Shown here: positions 25,040 to 38,027 of the stretch, one piece after another
How the letters are laid out: the number at the start of each line of letters is the position of its first letter
Position numbering within the stretch: position 1 is the first letter of the stretch
Origin: Anseranas semipalmata
Lineage: Eukaryota; Chordata; Aves; Anseriformes; Anseranatidae
NCBI GenBank assembly: GCA_013399115.1
Contig: VXAA01005247.1
Coordinates: 1,329,891-1,393,890 of the forward strand
Length of the DNA stretch: 64,000 nt
Direction: 5' to 3'
Notes under the pieces: model-generated
Databases searched by the model: none
What the model was told of the DNA's origin: nothing
The model's input: only the letters and a program-made list of their open reading frames with translations
Position numbers and translations under genes: made by a program

Positions 25040-28000
25040 CAGATGGAGCACAATGTTTGGCCATCATTCTTCCCAACACAGGTGGTAATCCCACTTTTTA
25101 GTGACTATGCCTCTTGTTATTTACCTGCTGCTTTCTTGCTGTTTTTCTAATTCTTTTTTAATCTTTGCACTATACTACAATTGTTCCTGAATACTGATGT
25201 CTCCTAGAGCCATTTTCCCTTGGAAAGCCAGATAACGCAGCAAGTAGTTGCTATAAATGCAAAATAAAATTCTTAACCACATAACCATTTGAGAAATACC
25301 AGCTCTACTAAAGCATAGGAAACCCATTTCAAGTCACCAGACAGCAATTATTATTACACCTTTCATGCTACAGTAAGCTGCGTTATGTTTGTTCAAAAGA
25401 CCAAGCAAGAGAAGATAATAAAAGGGTCATCAATTAATGGTAAATGATATTATCCATTTTCACCTATAAAGTCAGAGTCTGAGTATAACTTCACTCCTAT
25501 GATCTTCTTTGAAAAAAAAAGCTAATAAAGGGGAATGAGAGAAATGTTATCTACTGACTTTGAAGCAGGGCATATTCTGAACTTAAGTGGAGATTATAAT
25601 GCCATTTAAGGATGTATTTGCACATAGAGCGAGTATCTCTAAAATCTATGTACATGCGTATAAACACATACTCATTTTTAAACATATACATATGCATAAA
25701 GGTTCAGCTAGCTTAGAATTTTAAATTCAGTTATATATTCCTCAGGAGTCTCTGACTCTTTTGAAAGATATGTGCTGTTAGCAGATAGCTTGAGGTACAT
25801 TAACACAACTGCTCTTCCTTTACCTGCTGTTATTATCGGAAACAAGAGGAAGCTGAGTGATGTCTTCTACTCTCCATCTAAAAACACCACAGGCGCTAGT
25901 AAGTGTTTTAAACCATCTTTGCTTGAATAACTTTCTTAATGTCATCTGGCATATTCTGACATTTACTAGCTATCTGCAAGTTAGGTAAGAAATTGAATAC
26001 ACAGATCGTTTTCTACAACATAATGTCACATTTTGGTGATAACCCTAGTTAACCCAATGAATACTAACTCCACATACATCCAGATAGCAGAAAGGATGAT
26101 CTGTTATGTTAATTAACTTTATCAGGATTAATAACTCATTGGTTTATTTTTCTATCCTCTCATGTTTGAAAAATACCAAAATTAGAATCTTGAAATAGAT
26201 CCGTAAGTTCTGTGGACCGGCACAGCTATTGTAGCTTGATATGACTATCTGATAATGCTTTAATTAATTAAAATCTGATCTACCAGAAAAGCTACCAAAA
26301 AAGCTACCATTGCCATGAACTGCATGCAGCATCTTCTGCAAAATGATTCCCTTTCTAGTAAAATTTGGTTTCTCATCAGGTGTCCAGCCTGATGTCTTCT
26401 CATTTTCCTGGTTTGGACTGTTATGGAAAATTCACACTAAGCACACATAAACACTCTCATTCTTTGGCACAGGCTGTGATTTCTCTTTTCTCAGTCTGTT
26501 GCACAGTCCTGAGTAGTGATTCCTTATTGTTGTTCTACAATTCCCTTATTTTGTTGTTTGACCAAAGTCCAACTGTGTCATCTCCAAATCTGATGTGACA
26601 ACTATATACAGCAAATAATGTTTTCCAGAGATATTCTGAATACAGAAAGCAACAAGCTTTGGTGATGCAGGATGTTTGTCTACTTCAATATTTCAGTCTA
26701 ATCTTTGATCTTGCTGCTCCATGTATATACCATTATACAATTATCACCCATGTGTCCCTGAATTCTCATGCATTTATTCTACTCCTCACTCTTTCACTCA
26801 TACAAACACTTATTTGCACGAGCTCCTTCTGTAGATGCAGCAACTGCTTTGTGCAGCTGCATTAAGCTATCTTCCCTACCATCACATTTTGTGTTTAGAA
26901 ATGATCAATAGTAGAGAAATTGTACCCATCTCCTGCTTGCGTGTCTGTGGCTAATGTGCAGACACACACACAACTCACAGCCTTACAAACCTTGTTACAC
27001 ATAATTACAAAGCATATTCCCTCGCATTGCAATAAATATAGAAAGCAATCCATATTCATGTTGTTATGGTATCAGGCAGGATGGTAAAATCCTGCAGCCC
27101 CACTGAGGTGATAAAGTCAATGGGATTTCTACTCAGTAAGATCTGAAAAAAAGACATCAGGAATTTGTCTGATATCATTAAGAGGTCCTTTCTGTATTAC
27201 AAGTAAAGAGCATTATATTACCCACTGTTTTCAATTGCAGAATATTTTACAGTTTGTCATATTACACTGCATGCTGTTTAGAAGTCCTTATCTAGCAGCT
27301 CTTACCACTTTCAGACGGAAGCAATTGAACTCAGATAGATCACATGAAAACCTTTGAGGTGTTATTAAGGAAATAAAGAATTTGAGGGGTTACTGGGAGA
27401 AAGAAAATAGAAAGGAATTTGATGCTTTTGCTTACCACACAGACAAAGGCTTGCTTTTATTCTTGTTTCCAGAGGCAGAGCTCCAAAAATGTAGGAACTA
27501 CTTAGGAGTAAGCTATTACTTATTGCAGTCTTTGCATATATCAGAACAGTAGAATCAGTGTTGCCAGAAAAGGTCCTTGCACACCCCTGTGGAGAGTACA
27601 CAGATGCGTACACACAGATGCATACTACCACTAAAACTCTTGAGTTAGCTGGAAAATTCATCCTTCAGTCCTAAATCGCCCCTGAAATTTGGATACAGCA
27701 GATTTCAGATGAATATTTTATATTACATCTTAAAGGTTCTACACTACAAGAAGTAAAATAATTGTTATTAAATTCTCAGCAGATTACAAGGCATCTCCAG
27801 AACACAGTGCAGAGGAGAGATTGGGCCTTTGTGATGCGTAACTTACTGAGCACTAGGGAAGTGGATTTTTGCTTTTTGAAGGATATTTGCCTCCAGCATA
27901 ATACCAATAATGGAAATAATATCAGATCATATAAAGCTGAAGCTTTTATTCTCTATAGAACTAAGGAATGATGAGAGAAGTACTCTGGGAATTTTCCCCT

Positions 28001-28159
28001 TTAGATTAAATATTTGAGTCGTGAATGTCTGAGACAATCAGTTTCAGTTCTGAAATTACCTTGCTATCTCAGGCATAGGAAGAATAAAAGACACTCTCTG
28101 TATTACAATTAAGACATGGAAAATCTTATTTTCAACAAGATTTTATGCTTAACGCAAGA

Positions 28160-28175
28160 TTTTTTTTTTTTTTTT
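28160..28175. repeat. T homopolymer (16)
   Basis: Sixteen T followed by AAATAG. No flanking retroposon is recognised. Confidence 0.85.
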
Positions 28176-28543
28176 AAATAGCACTTAGCCTTGATGTCAG
28201 TTTTTCCAGTAGTATCTGAACTTCAGCCTGTGCATACAAGGAATGATCTGCCCCCCCTTGCCCACTGCAGCCAGCTTGATGGCGAAATGCACCATCATGT
28301 TGGAACGCCATTCGGGAGGCCTGCCACTGCCTTTGCATTGCTGTTTCCATTCCTCAGCACAAGTATCCCTCTTTGGTGCTGACACCACTCCCTGCACCTC
28401 CCGGGAGAGCTGGGGCATGCGGACAGGCGGCGGTTCCAGCCCTTGGGGTACATTGCACCCCCAGATGTTCACACGGTGCTGTGCTGTAATACTGTGTGAT
28501 AACATGCTCAAGAAATGTATGGTACCTATTCATGTATAGACAT

Positions 28544-28569
28544 AAAAGCTTACAAGCTTTTAAGCTTTT
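28544..28569. repeat. Short inverted repeat with three AAGCTT sites
   Basis: AAAAGCTT (28544) and AAGCTTTT (28554) form a perfect 8-bp inverted repeat with a 2-base spacer. A second AAGCTTTT follows directly. A GGTACC palindrome lies on each side, at 28521 and 28572. Confidence 0.7.
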
Positions 28570-28685
28570 CAGGTACCTGAACCTGTATTGAAATTTTCCT
28601 GAGGTGTCGGACTTACTGATAACAAGTTTCATCAGTAGTTTCTACAGGCATAGGTTCAGGGCCTAAATTTTTGTAATTTTCTTTC

Positions 28686-28701
28686 TTTTTTTTTTTTTTT
28701 T
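28686..28701. repeat. T homopolymer (16)
   Basis: Sixteen T preceded by CTTTC and followed by CTCCC, giving a short polypyrimidine tract. Confidence 0.85.
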
Positions 28702-29159
28702 CTCCCTAAAGTTCTACATGCACAACCAATAAATTCTGCAATGAAGCTGATTTTTCAAGTTCTCTATCATTCCTTCTGCATCAGAACTAAACAAAGATCC
28801 TTTCCATGCTTTTCTGTAGCAGCACACATGAACGCTACTGGCTGCAGTACAGCCAGGTTTGAGCTTCCACTTTGTTTGATTACAGAAAAAGCTTCTCATC
28901 CAACACCATTCCAACCCCAGCCTGAAGCATAAGGAATCCCAGCTATTTCCTGACCCAGGATGGGCTGGGAGGACCCCACTTCAGGTCCAAAGGCTTCCTC
29001 ACCCTCTTGGAAAGCATCAGGTTGGCCACCGGTGTCCTGGGCAGCTCTCAGGGCCAGCAGGCACCCAGAGGATATCTGGCCTTCCATGGTGCCTGGGGAA
29101 CCTTGGTGGGGTTTCAGAAGTGTTTCACAGCTCTCAGGTTACAGGAGTAGCGATAAGCC

Positions 29160-31315
29160 AGAGTGGAGCACCTTTGATAAGGGACTTTTTTTTTCTACCA
29201 GGTTGGAAGCTCAACATGATTACTGAGTCATTTCTTTCTCTTTGAATTTGACTGCAGTAATTCGGGCTGGTAGACACATGAGCTGCAGATGCCCTAAGCA
29301 GTTCACCAAAGGTTTGTTCTTGGAAAATTAAACAAATAAGCACAGACCACGCATTTTTTTGTCTTCATTCCAGAAGTGTTACTTCTGTAAGATAGAATTT
29401 TCTCCACTTTGTAAATTTGATCTATAAAGCTTTTGTGAAGTTTCTGAGGAGTTTCCATCGTCTAAAACAAATGGATTATAGACATAGAGACGATCATGAC
29501 AGAGGGATTACAAATATTTGCAGAACTAAAACTATTCTCAGGGAGACTTTACCAAGCAGAGAAAGACTAGTGTGTGTGTGCATGTGTATTAAGAGGAGTA
29601 CGTCATATGTATTTGCTTTACTATAAAGAGCACATTAGATGTTAATTCTAAAAAAAGCACCTTTATGCATGTAAATAAATTTTCAGAAAAAGATTGGCAT
29701 CTTGACTGCAAATGGAGAGGACAGAGGGGATTTTGACAGTTTGAAAAGGGAGAACTCGATTCATGTCTCCAGTTCATTGACTTCTGCCTCGGTAAATATG
29801 CTTATTCAACAGAGTGTATGAGGCCCAGCACTGAAACAGCTGGATGAAGTCCTGTGACCTATATTACACAAGAGAATGGAATACATAATCCCAGTGACAC
29901 TTTCTGACCTTAAAAATTTTTGAGTTGATAGAATAACTGTAGAAAAAGAAGTTTCACACATCTTTGAAATGCTGAGCTCATGAACCTTGAAAGGATTATT
30001 CCTTACAAGGAATAAAAAGGATTATTACCATTTATTCCTTTTTTCAGCTTTTTTTTTATTATTATTATTTGTTCAAATGTTAAAGATGTTCAGATACACA
30101 GGAGATTGAATCTAGAATTTGATGTAATTATGCCTCCACCTAATTCACTGGGGTTAATATATAACACAATGAAAATCTTTAAAATTGCGTAAATTACGCT
30201 CATTAAAATGATGTAGCAGACCATTTATTATGAAAAAGAGAAAAGCATATGAAATTTTTGGCATTAGTTGGGAAAAACTTCTTTTCCATAGCACATCTGA
30301 GGTACACATACGAAATGTTTCACTGAAAAAATATGGTTTGACAGAAAACTCCCAAGTGATTAAAGGACTAACCAAGTGCTCATTAGAGGCATAATGACCT
30401 TTGGTAGGATGGCCACAGACCTTGATGCAGCATTTCTTTTCCATTACTAGTTGACTGGGAGTTATGTAAGGAGAATAAAAAGGAAACCTGACTTCTATAT
30501 AGACCTCAAGTCCTGAATAAGTAAATAAACTGCACCAAACCTAGTACAGCTAGTTGAAATAAAATGTTTCTCACTTTAACATAAGCACTTTTTTAACAGA
30601 AAGAAAGCTGCAGTTAACAATTTTACTACTCGTAGGTTTTAGTCTAAACTGGATTTTGGGTAATTAGTTGTGTAACCATGGAGGAGCAGAAAAATATGAT
30701 CTAGATTTGTAGTTAGGTGCTGCCAGGACTTTTAAGGTTTCTCTGATTTGGAGTTCTGACATTTTGCTAATAACAGCTCTTTACCAAGAACTATACTGCG
30801 TTCACTGCTGGTGAGTAGTGCATATGTACAGGTTCAAAAATTTCATATGAGAAGTAACACAGTTTCTAGAACAGGTAGTGGTGGAGTGAGGGGGAAATAT
30901 TCCCCCCCAGAATATTTCAGCTTTTTCCACATTTCTTCTGTGTTTGCCGTCTATATACATTTATTGCTCAGCGATTTGTTTGCACAGATTTGAGCTTAAA
31001 GCTCTTTGTACCTTACAGAACTGTCCCCTATTATCCCGTGTTTTCTTAATTCTTTTAGAGGTATTGTATGACAGAAGCAACTGTTCAGTACAACACAAAG
31101 TCTGTGTTTCTGGACCACCTTCCTCCCATCTACCCACCTGTGTGCTACTGTAGATGCAGATAAAAGAAAAGGGAGATGGGAATAGCAAGACTTTCAGTTT
31201 GCCTAATATTTAATTATATTTCTAAATTGGATGAAAAGCAGAGAAATGATTCATGATTTTTTTTCAAATATTTTCCCTCCAGTTTTAGTTCAGTTCTCAA
31301 AGGCCTGCCACAGGC
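29160..31315. other. Non-coding stretch, no gene recognised
   Basis: AT-rich DNA with no recognisable coding region. A small set of direct and inverted repeats lies at 29991-30038 and an ATT repeat at 30049-30070. An exon-like 52-base open segment lies near 29738-29789 before GTAAAT, but its acceptor is poor. Confidence 0.6.
29991..30070. repeat. AAGGATTATT direct repeat, small hairpin and (ATT)n
   Basis: AAGGATTATT occurs at 29991 and 30017. GGAATAAA (30009) is complementary to TTTATTCC (30031), so the segment can fold back on itself. A T-rich (ATT)n tract follows at 30049-30070. Confidence 0.7.
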
Positions 31316-31341
31316 AAAAAAAAAAAAAAAAAAAAAAAAAA
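31316..31341. repeat. Pure A homopolymer (26)
   Basis: Twenty-six uninterrupted A, the longest homopolymer in the window. It could be the tail of a retroposed sequence, but the bases 5' of it match nothing I recognise and I see no clear target-site duplication. Confidence 0.9.
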
Positions 31342-31859
31342 GAGGTTGAGTGCTTGGCACAAGTAAGAACTGTGCTGATAACTTAGAGATGATTGCACGT
31401 TAATCAATATTTGAGGTTAGTTAGTAATATTGGTGAAAGCTATGGGCACCCAATTTAGCCTCGCTGGGGGCAATTCTTGCTTATCCAGGACTAAACATCA
31501 ATTAGCTCTATGACAGTGGGAAGTGCAGCATTTAGGAGGCAAATGGAGTAAAGTATGTATGCATAATATATAAAAACAGTGGAAATTTCACATCTCATTT
31601 TGCATGTGAACAGATTAACTCAAATGAAAAAAAAAACCAGAAACATGAGCAATGCCTTTCAGAGCTGATCTCCCATCTACAAGATGAAAGGAGACACCAT
31701 GTGCAAACACTATGTAATGCTATAGAAAATAGCCCTGTGACAGGTCCCTGACAAACCGTCAGCTCTCCACACACGGGACCTTTGCAGCTGTGCTAAGAGA
31801 TCCACTTCTCTCTGAAAAGCTGTCAAGTTTTCGAGGCAAAGATCAAACAGCCCAAAGAC

Positions 31860-32280
31860 AAACTTCATAAAATCATGTCAACCATTTTAGCAGTCGCTGA
31901 TTTATCCAAATGGGGAAAACACTGTAAGATTAAGATACACAGTATGTTAACACATAATGATATCTGAGTCTGATGTATGTACGATGGTTGTTTGAATATC
32001 TGTCTTTTGTCTGGATAGAGATAATTGTAGCTTAATGTTGAGCCAATTATTCATGAAGACACCAGGGGACTCACATTAACAACTAGTTATCTTCCAAGTT
32101 TTCAAGTGAAAGTGAAAGATGCATTTCAACTGTTTGTCTACAAATACTCAGCAATTATACAGATATGAAGACATTCAATAACACTCAGTAGTCATGGCAA
32201 CCCGCTCTCGCTTTATTTGAAATGGAAATTCAAAAAGCTATTTGACTGGAGTAAAGTATGTCATTTTTTATTCTTTATTG
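31860..32280. promoter_or_regulatory. Putative conserved non-coding element with PRDM1/IRF-like site
   Basis: This repeat-free block contains AAGTGAAAGTGAAAG at 32104-32118, a close match to the PRDM1/IRF consensus (tandem GAAA separated by two bases). It also has CATGGCAAC at 32193-32201, one half of an RFX X-box, and homeodomain-type AATTATTCATG. There is no open frame of note. Calling it an element is inference from motif density; conservation cannot be judged from one sequence. Confidence 0.3.
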
Positions 32281-33952
32281 ATTTAGGAACAAGATTTTAA
32301 ACTTTTGTCCTATGTTGTGAGCATGTTATTATGAAGATTATATCCTGACTGTGCTGTTACCTACTTTTCTATTTTCATTTCTCCTTCTATTTATATAAGT
32401 AATTCACATTTTTACTTATTTTCTCAGTTTTACTTCAGATCTGATGGAAATATTATACTGATGAACTGAGCCCTTCTACCTGTCACTGGTTAGCCTTCCA
32501 CATACCCACACTTCCTTTCTCTCGTGTTTCCTCACATATGATGAATCGCATTACACTTTTAGTTGTAAAGAACACAGCAGCTGACAGCTCTGTGCTGCTC
32601 ATTTGAAATTATGTTCTTGTTTCAGCCATAACAAAACGCAGCTAATTTCAAGCTGCTCCTGGTTGCTTTTTGTTTCAAAGCCACTCAGAGTGCGGATGCA
32701 GCTTTCTGGTGCAGATAATGCCTCCTTGCAGCAGGGAGATGGGTAAGGAAACAGCCACCACAATCCTGCATGTTGACTCCCTAAAGAAACTGTTCCAGCC
32801 ATATAGGCTGACACACCACACGCAGGTGGAAATCTGACCTAATGCACAATATGCATGCTGTATTTTAACCTTTTATGTACCCATTTTACACCCAAACATT
32901 TCCTCCACATATTGGGAACAGAAACCAAACCTTTGGAATAAAGGGACATATACACATGAATCTGAAAGCAATCAACAGGGATCTAACATTCCAAAAACCG
33001 AGTCTTGAGAAAAAAACACAGCATACTTCAAGTTTGGCTGGAGCAAACACTGTTTCAGAATTATTCTGAACCCTGAGAATCCTTGGTCAATATTGTATTG
33101 GTATTTCCAGGCTTGAAACCACTCATCTCAGCTAAACCTGGTCAGCTTTATTTTGCTTTTTTTCTATAAAGCAAACAACTGCCTGGATAAAATGAGGGTT
33201 TTCTTCTGCCTTGCTTTGAAGGACCAGTGGAGGGCTGCAGCTGCTGAAGAGGTGCTGCTGTGGATTAATGAGGGAGGCGGCACGGACAGCGCGCCTTCTC
33301 AGCCCCTGCCTGCTGTGCTTTCCTCAGTTACCAGCTTTGGGGTTGGGAATGATTTTTTCTCTTTATCAGATTTGCAGGGCCTGCAGGGTTTCTATGCCTT
33401 TCTTTTTAGGACAGATGAGGTCTTCTTGCTGGGATCATCCTGGTGCTTAAAAATGTGCCACGACTCTTGGCTCTCTCCTGTTCTCTGCCCACCATGCACT
33501 GTTAGTGACCTGAATGTTTTGCAGTCTCCATGCAGGATATGTGGACGAAATTAAAGAGCAGTCAAAGCAGAGGAAATAATCACCTTTTGTACCCTTACAA
33601 TCCCTGAAACTACCAAGCTATAAAGGTGGATTTAGGCCAACACTGACTTTTCTGCATACAAGTGTTGAAAAAACTATGAAAAGTAGTTGCATAAACCTGC
33701 AAGGCAATAAGCCAGATAGTTTTGCTAACAACATTTCCAGGCAATGTTCCATTCCCAGTGGAGGATTTTATTGATCAGTAGTTACTCTTGCTTGCAATCA
33801 AATGTAGAGTTGAAAAAAAACCCTCTCTTTAACAGAGCATCATCATAAAGTGTATCAAAACATCACAACTTCAAAGTTTATGCGAACTACAGAGGACCTT
33901 TTGATTGCCCTGTACATCCACTTGTTATTTTATTTTCTCTACCTGCCTTCTG

Positions 33953-33967
33953 TTTTTTTTTTTTTTT
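33953..33967. repeat. T homopolymer (15)
   Basis: Fifteen T within a broader pyrimidine-rich region. Confidence 0.8.
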
Positions 33968-35148
33968 ACTGTTTTCTTTTTCCATTACTTGGAATCAGTA
34001 ACAGCTCTGCCATGGTCACACATCTGATTTTTAATATTTATAGCAGCTAGAAGCTGTAGCAGCTGCCATGGGGTAGAGAACATCTCAGCCCCGAAACCAT
34101 CCCGCTGAAGTCATTGGTTCTCTGTGCAGTGGGACCTCTGCCAGTGGACACTACCAAGGATGACAGTTTGGACAACTGGATTTTCAGCTTATTTTGTGCT
34201 GAAATAACCCCTTGTATGACTCTGTCTTCTGACGTGCTTGAAGCACCCTGGGAGGCTGCATACTGTTAGCAAAGGCAAAGGCATAGTCTATTTTATAGGA
34301 TACTCCACACCTAATGTTTTTATCCACAGGTCTTTTCCAGAAAATAGAAAAAGAGATGTTGAAGAGACAACCTAAAAATTGCTGAATATTTAATTTAACA
34401 GATTGTAAACGTTGAGGTTTTTAAATGTGTATGTTATGCTGATGTTTACAACAAAGTCCATTGAACTCCAGTGTCTGACTTCATATGTCTGCTCTCCACA
34501 GGTGTCATCTTCAAAAGAAAATGCAAAAGATAGCTCTTTTCAGATTTCTACTCTCCTGTTAATATCAAGGTTAGGTTATTTATTTATAGCTTCTGTGTTT
34601 TTACTGTTGTTTTCTATTACAAGAATGGTACTGTCTATGTGAAACAAATATGTATTTGGCTTTAACCACCACTAAATGTACATCTTTATGAATGCAGGTT
34701 ACTATAGTTACACTGGCATTGTGGGTAATTCTTTCATTATAACTGCTGCATGTTTGTATATAAACAGCTGAGCTGCATTTTTTGACTTTAATCTAAGAAG
34801 CCACAGGAAATGCTTTGATTTAAAATTTGCTGATCAAGCCTCCAACATTAAATATGTGAGATCGGGGTGAAATCAGCATAATTCACTGCATTATTATTTT
34901 AAAACTTAAGGAAAAATGTGCTTCAGAAAGCTGAAAAAATGTTAGAATGATATACATGAGTGGGTCCACAATCCATTATGATTAAACATGTGCTTAACCA
35001 TTTCACAGATTCAGATTTTAATGCAAAATGATATACTTCTGTTAAGTGGACCATGAATCTAAAGGTTTGCTATATGTTAGTGCTTCTGTGATACATTCAG
35101 ATCTATTAAAAAGGAAATCTTCCTGCTCAAATCCAGCTTGAGCCGGTC

Positions 35149-35163
35149 TTTTTTTTTTTTTTT
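35149..35163. repeat. T homopolymer (15)
   Basis: Fifteen T after AGCCGGTC, with no retroposon body recognised. Confidence 0.8.
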
Positions 35164-37900
35164 AATGGTGTGACCAATCACCTCAATAAAACGTTCCATA
35201 TTTTAGTATGGATAAAAAGAGCCAATAATGAATGAGTATTTTAATAATAATTTCAAAGAGGGATGGTGGACCTGAGGTAATTCTTCCACCACTTCTTTTA
35301 GTAAGAACTCATAATCATTATGCAAAATTATTAGCAGAAGTCACCCTGATTCTTAATGAAGTAAACCAAGGAATTTTTAAGAAGGAAAGCCCACTAGAAC
35401 AGCCTGCACCTGTCACAAATGTCTTAGGGGCACCTCTGCTTTATCTGAGCTGCAGCTGTAGCTGCAAAACAGGGGTGGAACAGCTTTGGGCTGCCAGGAA
35501 GTCTCACCAAGAAGATGAGCAAGACAATGTGAAAGAGAAGAGAAGGAGCATCGTTCTCCCCAACAGGCGTGCAGGGGACGAGGGAGGAGGCGGAGAGGAA
35601 ACCACAGCCTGGAACTGGGACAGCTCCAGGATCAGCTGGAGGAAAAGGGTGGGAATAGAAGCTGCCATGGGTGCTCCTTTCTCAAAGATTCCTAACAAAT
35701 CTGCATGAAACAGCAAGAGAAACACAAGAGACATTTGCTATGGCAACTTTTCCTTGCACATTTTCAGCCAACTAAGAGAGAAAGGCAATAAACAGTTTCT
35801 TATGAAGGCAGACCAAGACCAGTCTATCACCAGCACATCCATCTCAAAACAATATGTCCTCTGATTTCATAGTCTTCCCATTCAAAAATCAACACAAAGT
35901 GCAGTAGAGAGTATGAAAGCTGGAACCAGCTTTCTCTCAGGAACAAGCAGGGTGTTTCAGGAACCAGACCTGCTGAATGACAAGTCGAGCCCACCACGAA
36001 TGTGGTTTCCAAAAGCCCCATATTTAAAAGCAAGGGAGGATAGTGAGGGTTGTAATATCTCTTGTAGCATTGGCTATAAATGGTCATATTGATTTCCATC
36101 AAAATGAAGTTCAATAAACAGGGAGACATGGCTCGTTGTCCTTAAGCTCTTCCCTTCGGGTGAATTAAGAATTAAAGCGCTCCAGTTTTTGTACCTGAGA
36201 TTCTAGCACCTCAGTTTTTGATACTAAGGAATAGAGTTAAATGGAAAACAATTGCTATCTGAGGGTCCATCCCTATGCAATGCACAGAACATGTCCTATC
36301 TACCTGCTCCAAGATTTCCATTAAAGGAGCAGCTCTGCTAATTTCAAGATCCAGAAACTTTTTGAACTGTAATAACCAATAAAAGAGGAGGAACCCTCCT
36401 CTCTGCTATCCATGCTTAATTTTACTGAATACATTCTAAACAGTTTGCTCTCTCAAGTCTTTTCAGTATTTTTGTCTAAATCAGCCTGCCAACCACTCAG
36501 GACCAGAACAGAAACCCACGTTGCTTCTGATAGTCACTGACAGCAAGTATCCAAAGACTTAAATGGGCATCTTCAAAACAAAGGAAATGGGATGAAAAAT
36601 AGAGAAGAATTTTACAGGGTTTCAATCCCTAACTTCTAGTAACAGATGTTCCACCTAATTCTGTTCCTTGCATCTTACATGTGTGAACTACAATTCACAT
36701 CTTAAACAATCTCTATTTTTTTTTCTAATTTGGCAGTTTTATTCTCAATTCTGTCTTTTGCATTTAATATCTCTGACTTTATTCATTCCAGGTAGGATTG
36801 ATTATTTAAAATAACACATTTTTAATATGTGCATTAGTGCTGTTTTAGGAACAGAATAGTCTCCGCTTGGTCAGATTAGTGTATCTCTCATTTAATTATA
36901 AATCGAAAGGTTAGAAAGTTTTATCATGCACACATATTCTCTGGGAATTATCTGACTCTAAAATATAATTAATCATCCTCTGTCATGCTTTTATTATACC
37001 CACTGCTCTCTGGAGTCATTCCTTTATTTCTTCTTCATTCATATTCCTCTGACCTTCCTCTTCACTCTGTTACCACAGACCTCAGGTGAATTTTAGCTGA
37101 CTGCTCAGAAATGAGTGGATATTGTTAAACCCATTTGTCAACCACATTATCAACTCACAAACATGAGATCTCTGCATATGTTTTGCATTTTCCACATATA
37201 GCAGTCCAAGTATTAACATGGATGGCATCTGTCAATGTTGACTAAAATTAAATTTTGGAACTACTGTAAATAATAAAGCAGTCATATAAAGATTATTTCT
37301 CTGGAGCATAAGCTACCAGTAAACATGATTTGCATATTGTGCTTACAGCTGTTTCAACATGAACTGTTTGCTGTGGTTCATTAAAATGATTTGAGTTGTC
37401 AGATTCCGGGATAGTTGTGAGTGTACGTATACCAGCGTGGATGAATGTGGTGACAATTCAGGTTCTCAGAACTATGCACATGTGTACTGGATTAGTGAGC
37501 TGAATTGAATAATAAAGCTTAAAAAGAGATCATTAATCACATGTTTCTGACGAGAGAAATGAAAGAGGGAGTACCTCTGAGAGACGTTCCTAAGAAACGA
37601 AGAGTACAGATAGCAAAGCAACATCCCCTGTGAAAAGAAAACCTCTTTTATAGACCTGCATCTCGCTTCCATTGAACACGTTGCAATCTTTTCTATTGAC
37701 TTAGTGGAAGTTAAACTGGGACTTGGGCATGAAATGATATTTCCATATAATACTCTTGATTTAGATAATAACATTCATACATCTAGGAAATGTTTTACTC
37801 TAAGTTACAGTAAATCCACATGAAATATTTTTTTCCTCACAAACATTTTCTGTATTTCCTTCTCCCATAACATTGCAAGAGTCTAAATTTTCTCTTTCAG

Positions 37901-38027
37901 ATAATCACGGCAGAGTGGCAAAGAGCAGGCAGAAATCTGATTTCATCTACACAGCTGTCTATTTCCCAAACAGAAAAATGGGAAGATGGCGCTAAGACTG
38001 AATTAAAAGAAATCCTGTGCTATGAAG
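37901..38027 (+). other. Candidate internal exon (127 bp)
   Basis: The acceptor is strong: a TTTTCTCTTTCAG tract ends at 37900. The donor-like GTATGTG begins at 38028 after GAAG. Between them one frame is open for 42 codons plus one base (entry phase 0, exit phase 1). The peptide runs IITAEWQRAGRNL, then TEKWEDGAKTELKEILCYE, with 64 percent purine in first codon positions. A stop follows a few codons past the donor, as expected if translation stays in an exon. I do not recognise the protein. The chance of a spurious 127-base open frame between decoy sites is not small, so this is a lead rather than a gene call. Confidence 0.3.

Larger units (their letters stand above)
21524..28200. other. Non-coding stretch, no gene recognised
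   Basis: AT-rich DNA. It contains a GTT/TTTG microsatellite at 25.0 kb and a near-direct repeat AAAAGCTACC / AAAAAAGCTACC at about 26286-26308. The interval at about 22960-23420 is free of simple repeats and reads like a slowly evolving non-coding element. No exon with good borders was found. Confidence 0.6.
28235..29160. other. GC-richer patch with no recognised gene
   Basis: Two patches, about 28235-28485 and 28880-29160, are clearly richer in G and C than their surroundings. The first keeps several CpGs (GGCGGCGG, CCCGGGAG, ACACGG). Several overlapping open frames of 60-100 codons exist on both strands. They have no recognisable motif and follow from the lower frequency of stop codons in GC-rich DNA. 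A T-run lies between the patches. This could be an exon of a non-coding RNA, a regulatory element or an old, unrecognised repeat. Confidence 0.35.
32281..37895. other. Non-coding stretch with chance open frames
   Basis: AT-rich, with T-runs at 33953-33967 and 35149-35163. Two GC-richer spots hold open frames: 133 codons at 33153-33554 and 158 codons at 35232-35708. Neither shows a known motif. The second is basic and glycine-rich near its end and has no splice or promoter context I can support. No transposon recognised. Confidence 0.55.

Noticed and set aside
33153..33554. 133-codon open frame, plus strand
   Set aside because: No motif. It lies in a GC-richer spot where chance frames are long.
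35232..35708. 158-codon open frame, plus strand
   Set aside because: No motif recognised. The start lies in AT-rich DNA and the end in a GC-rich patch that lowers stop frequency on both strands.
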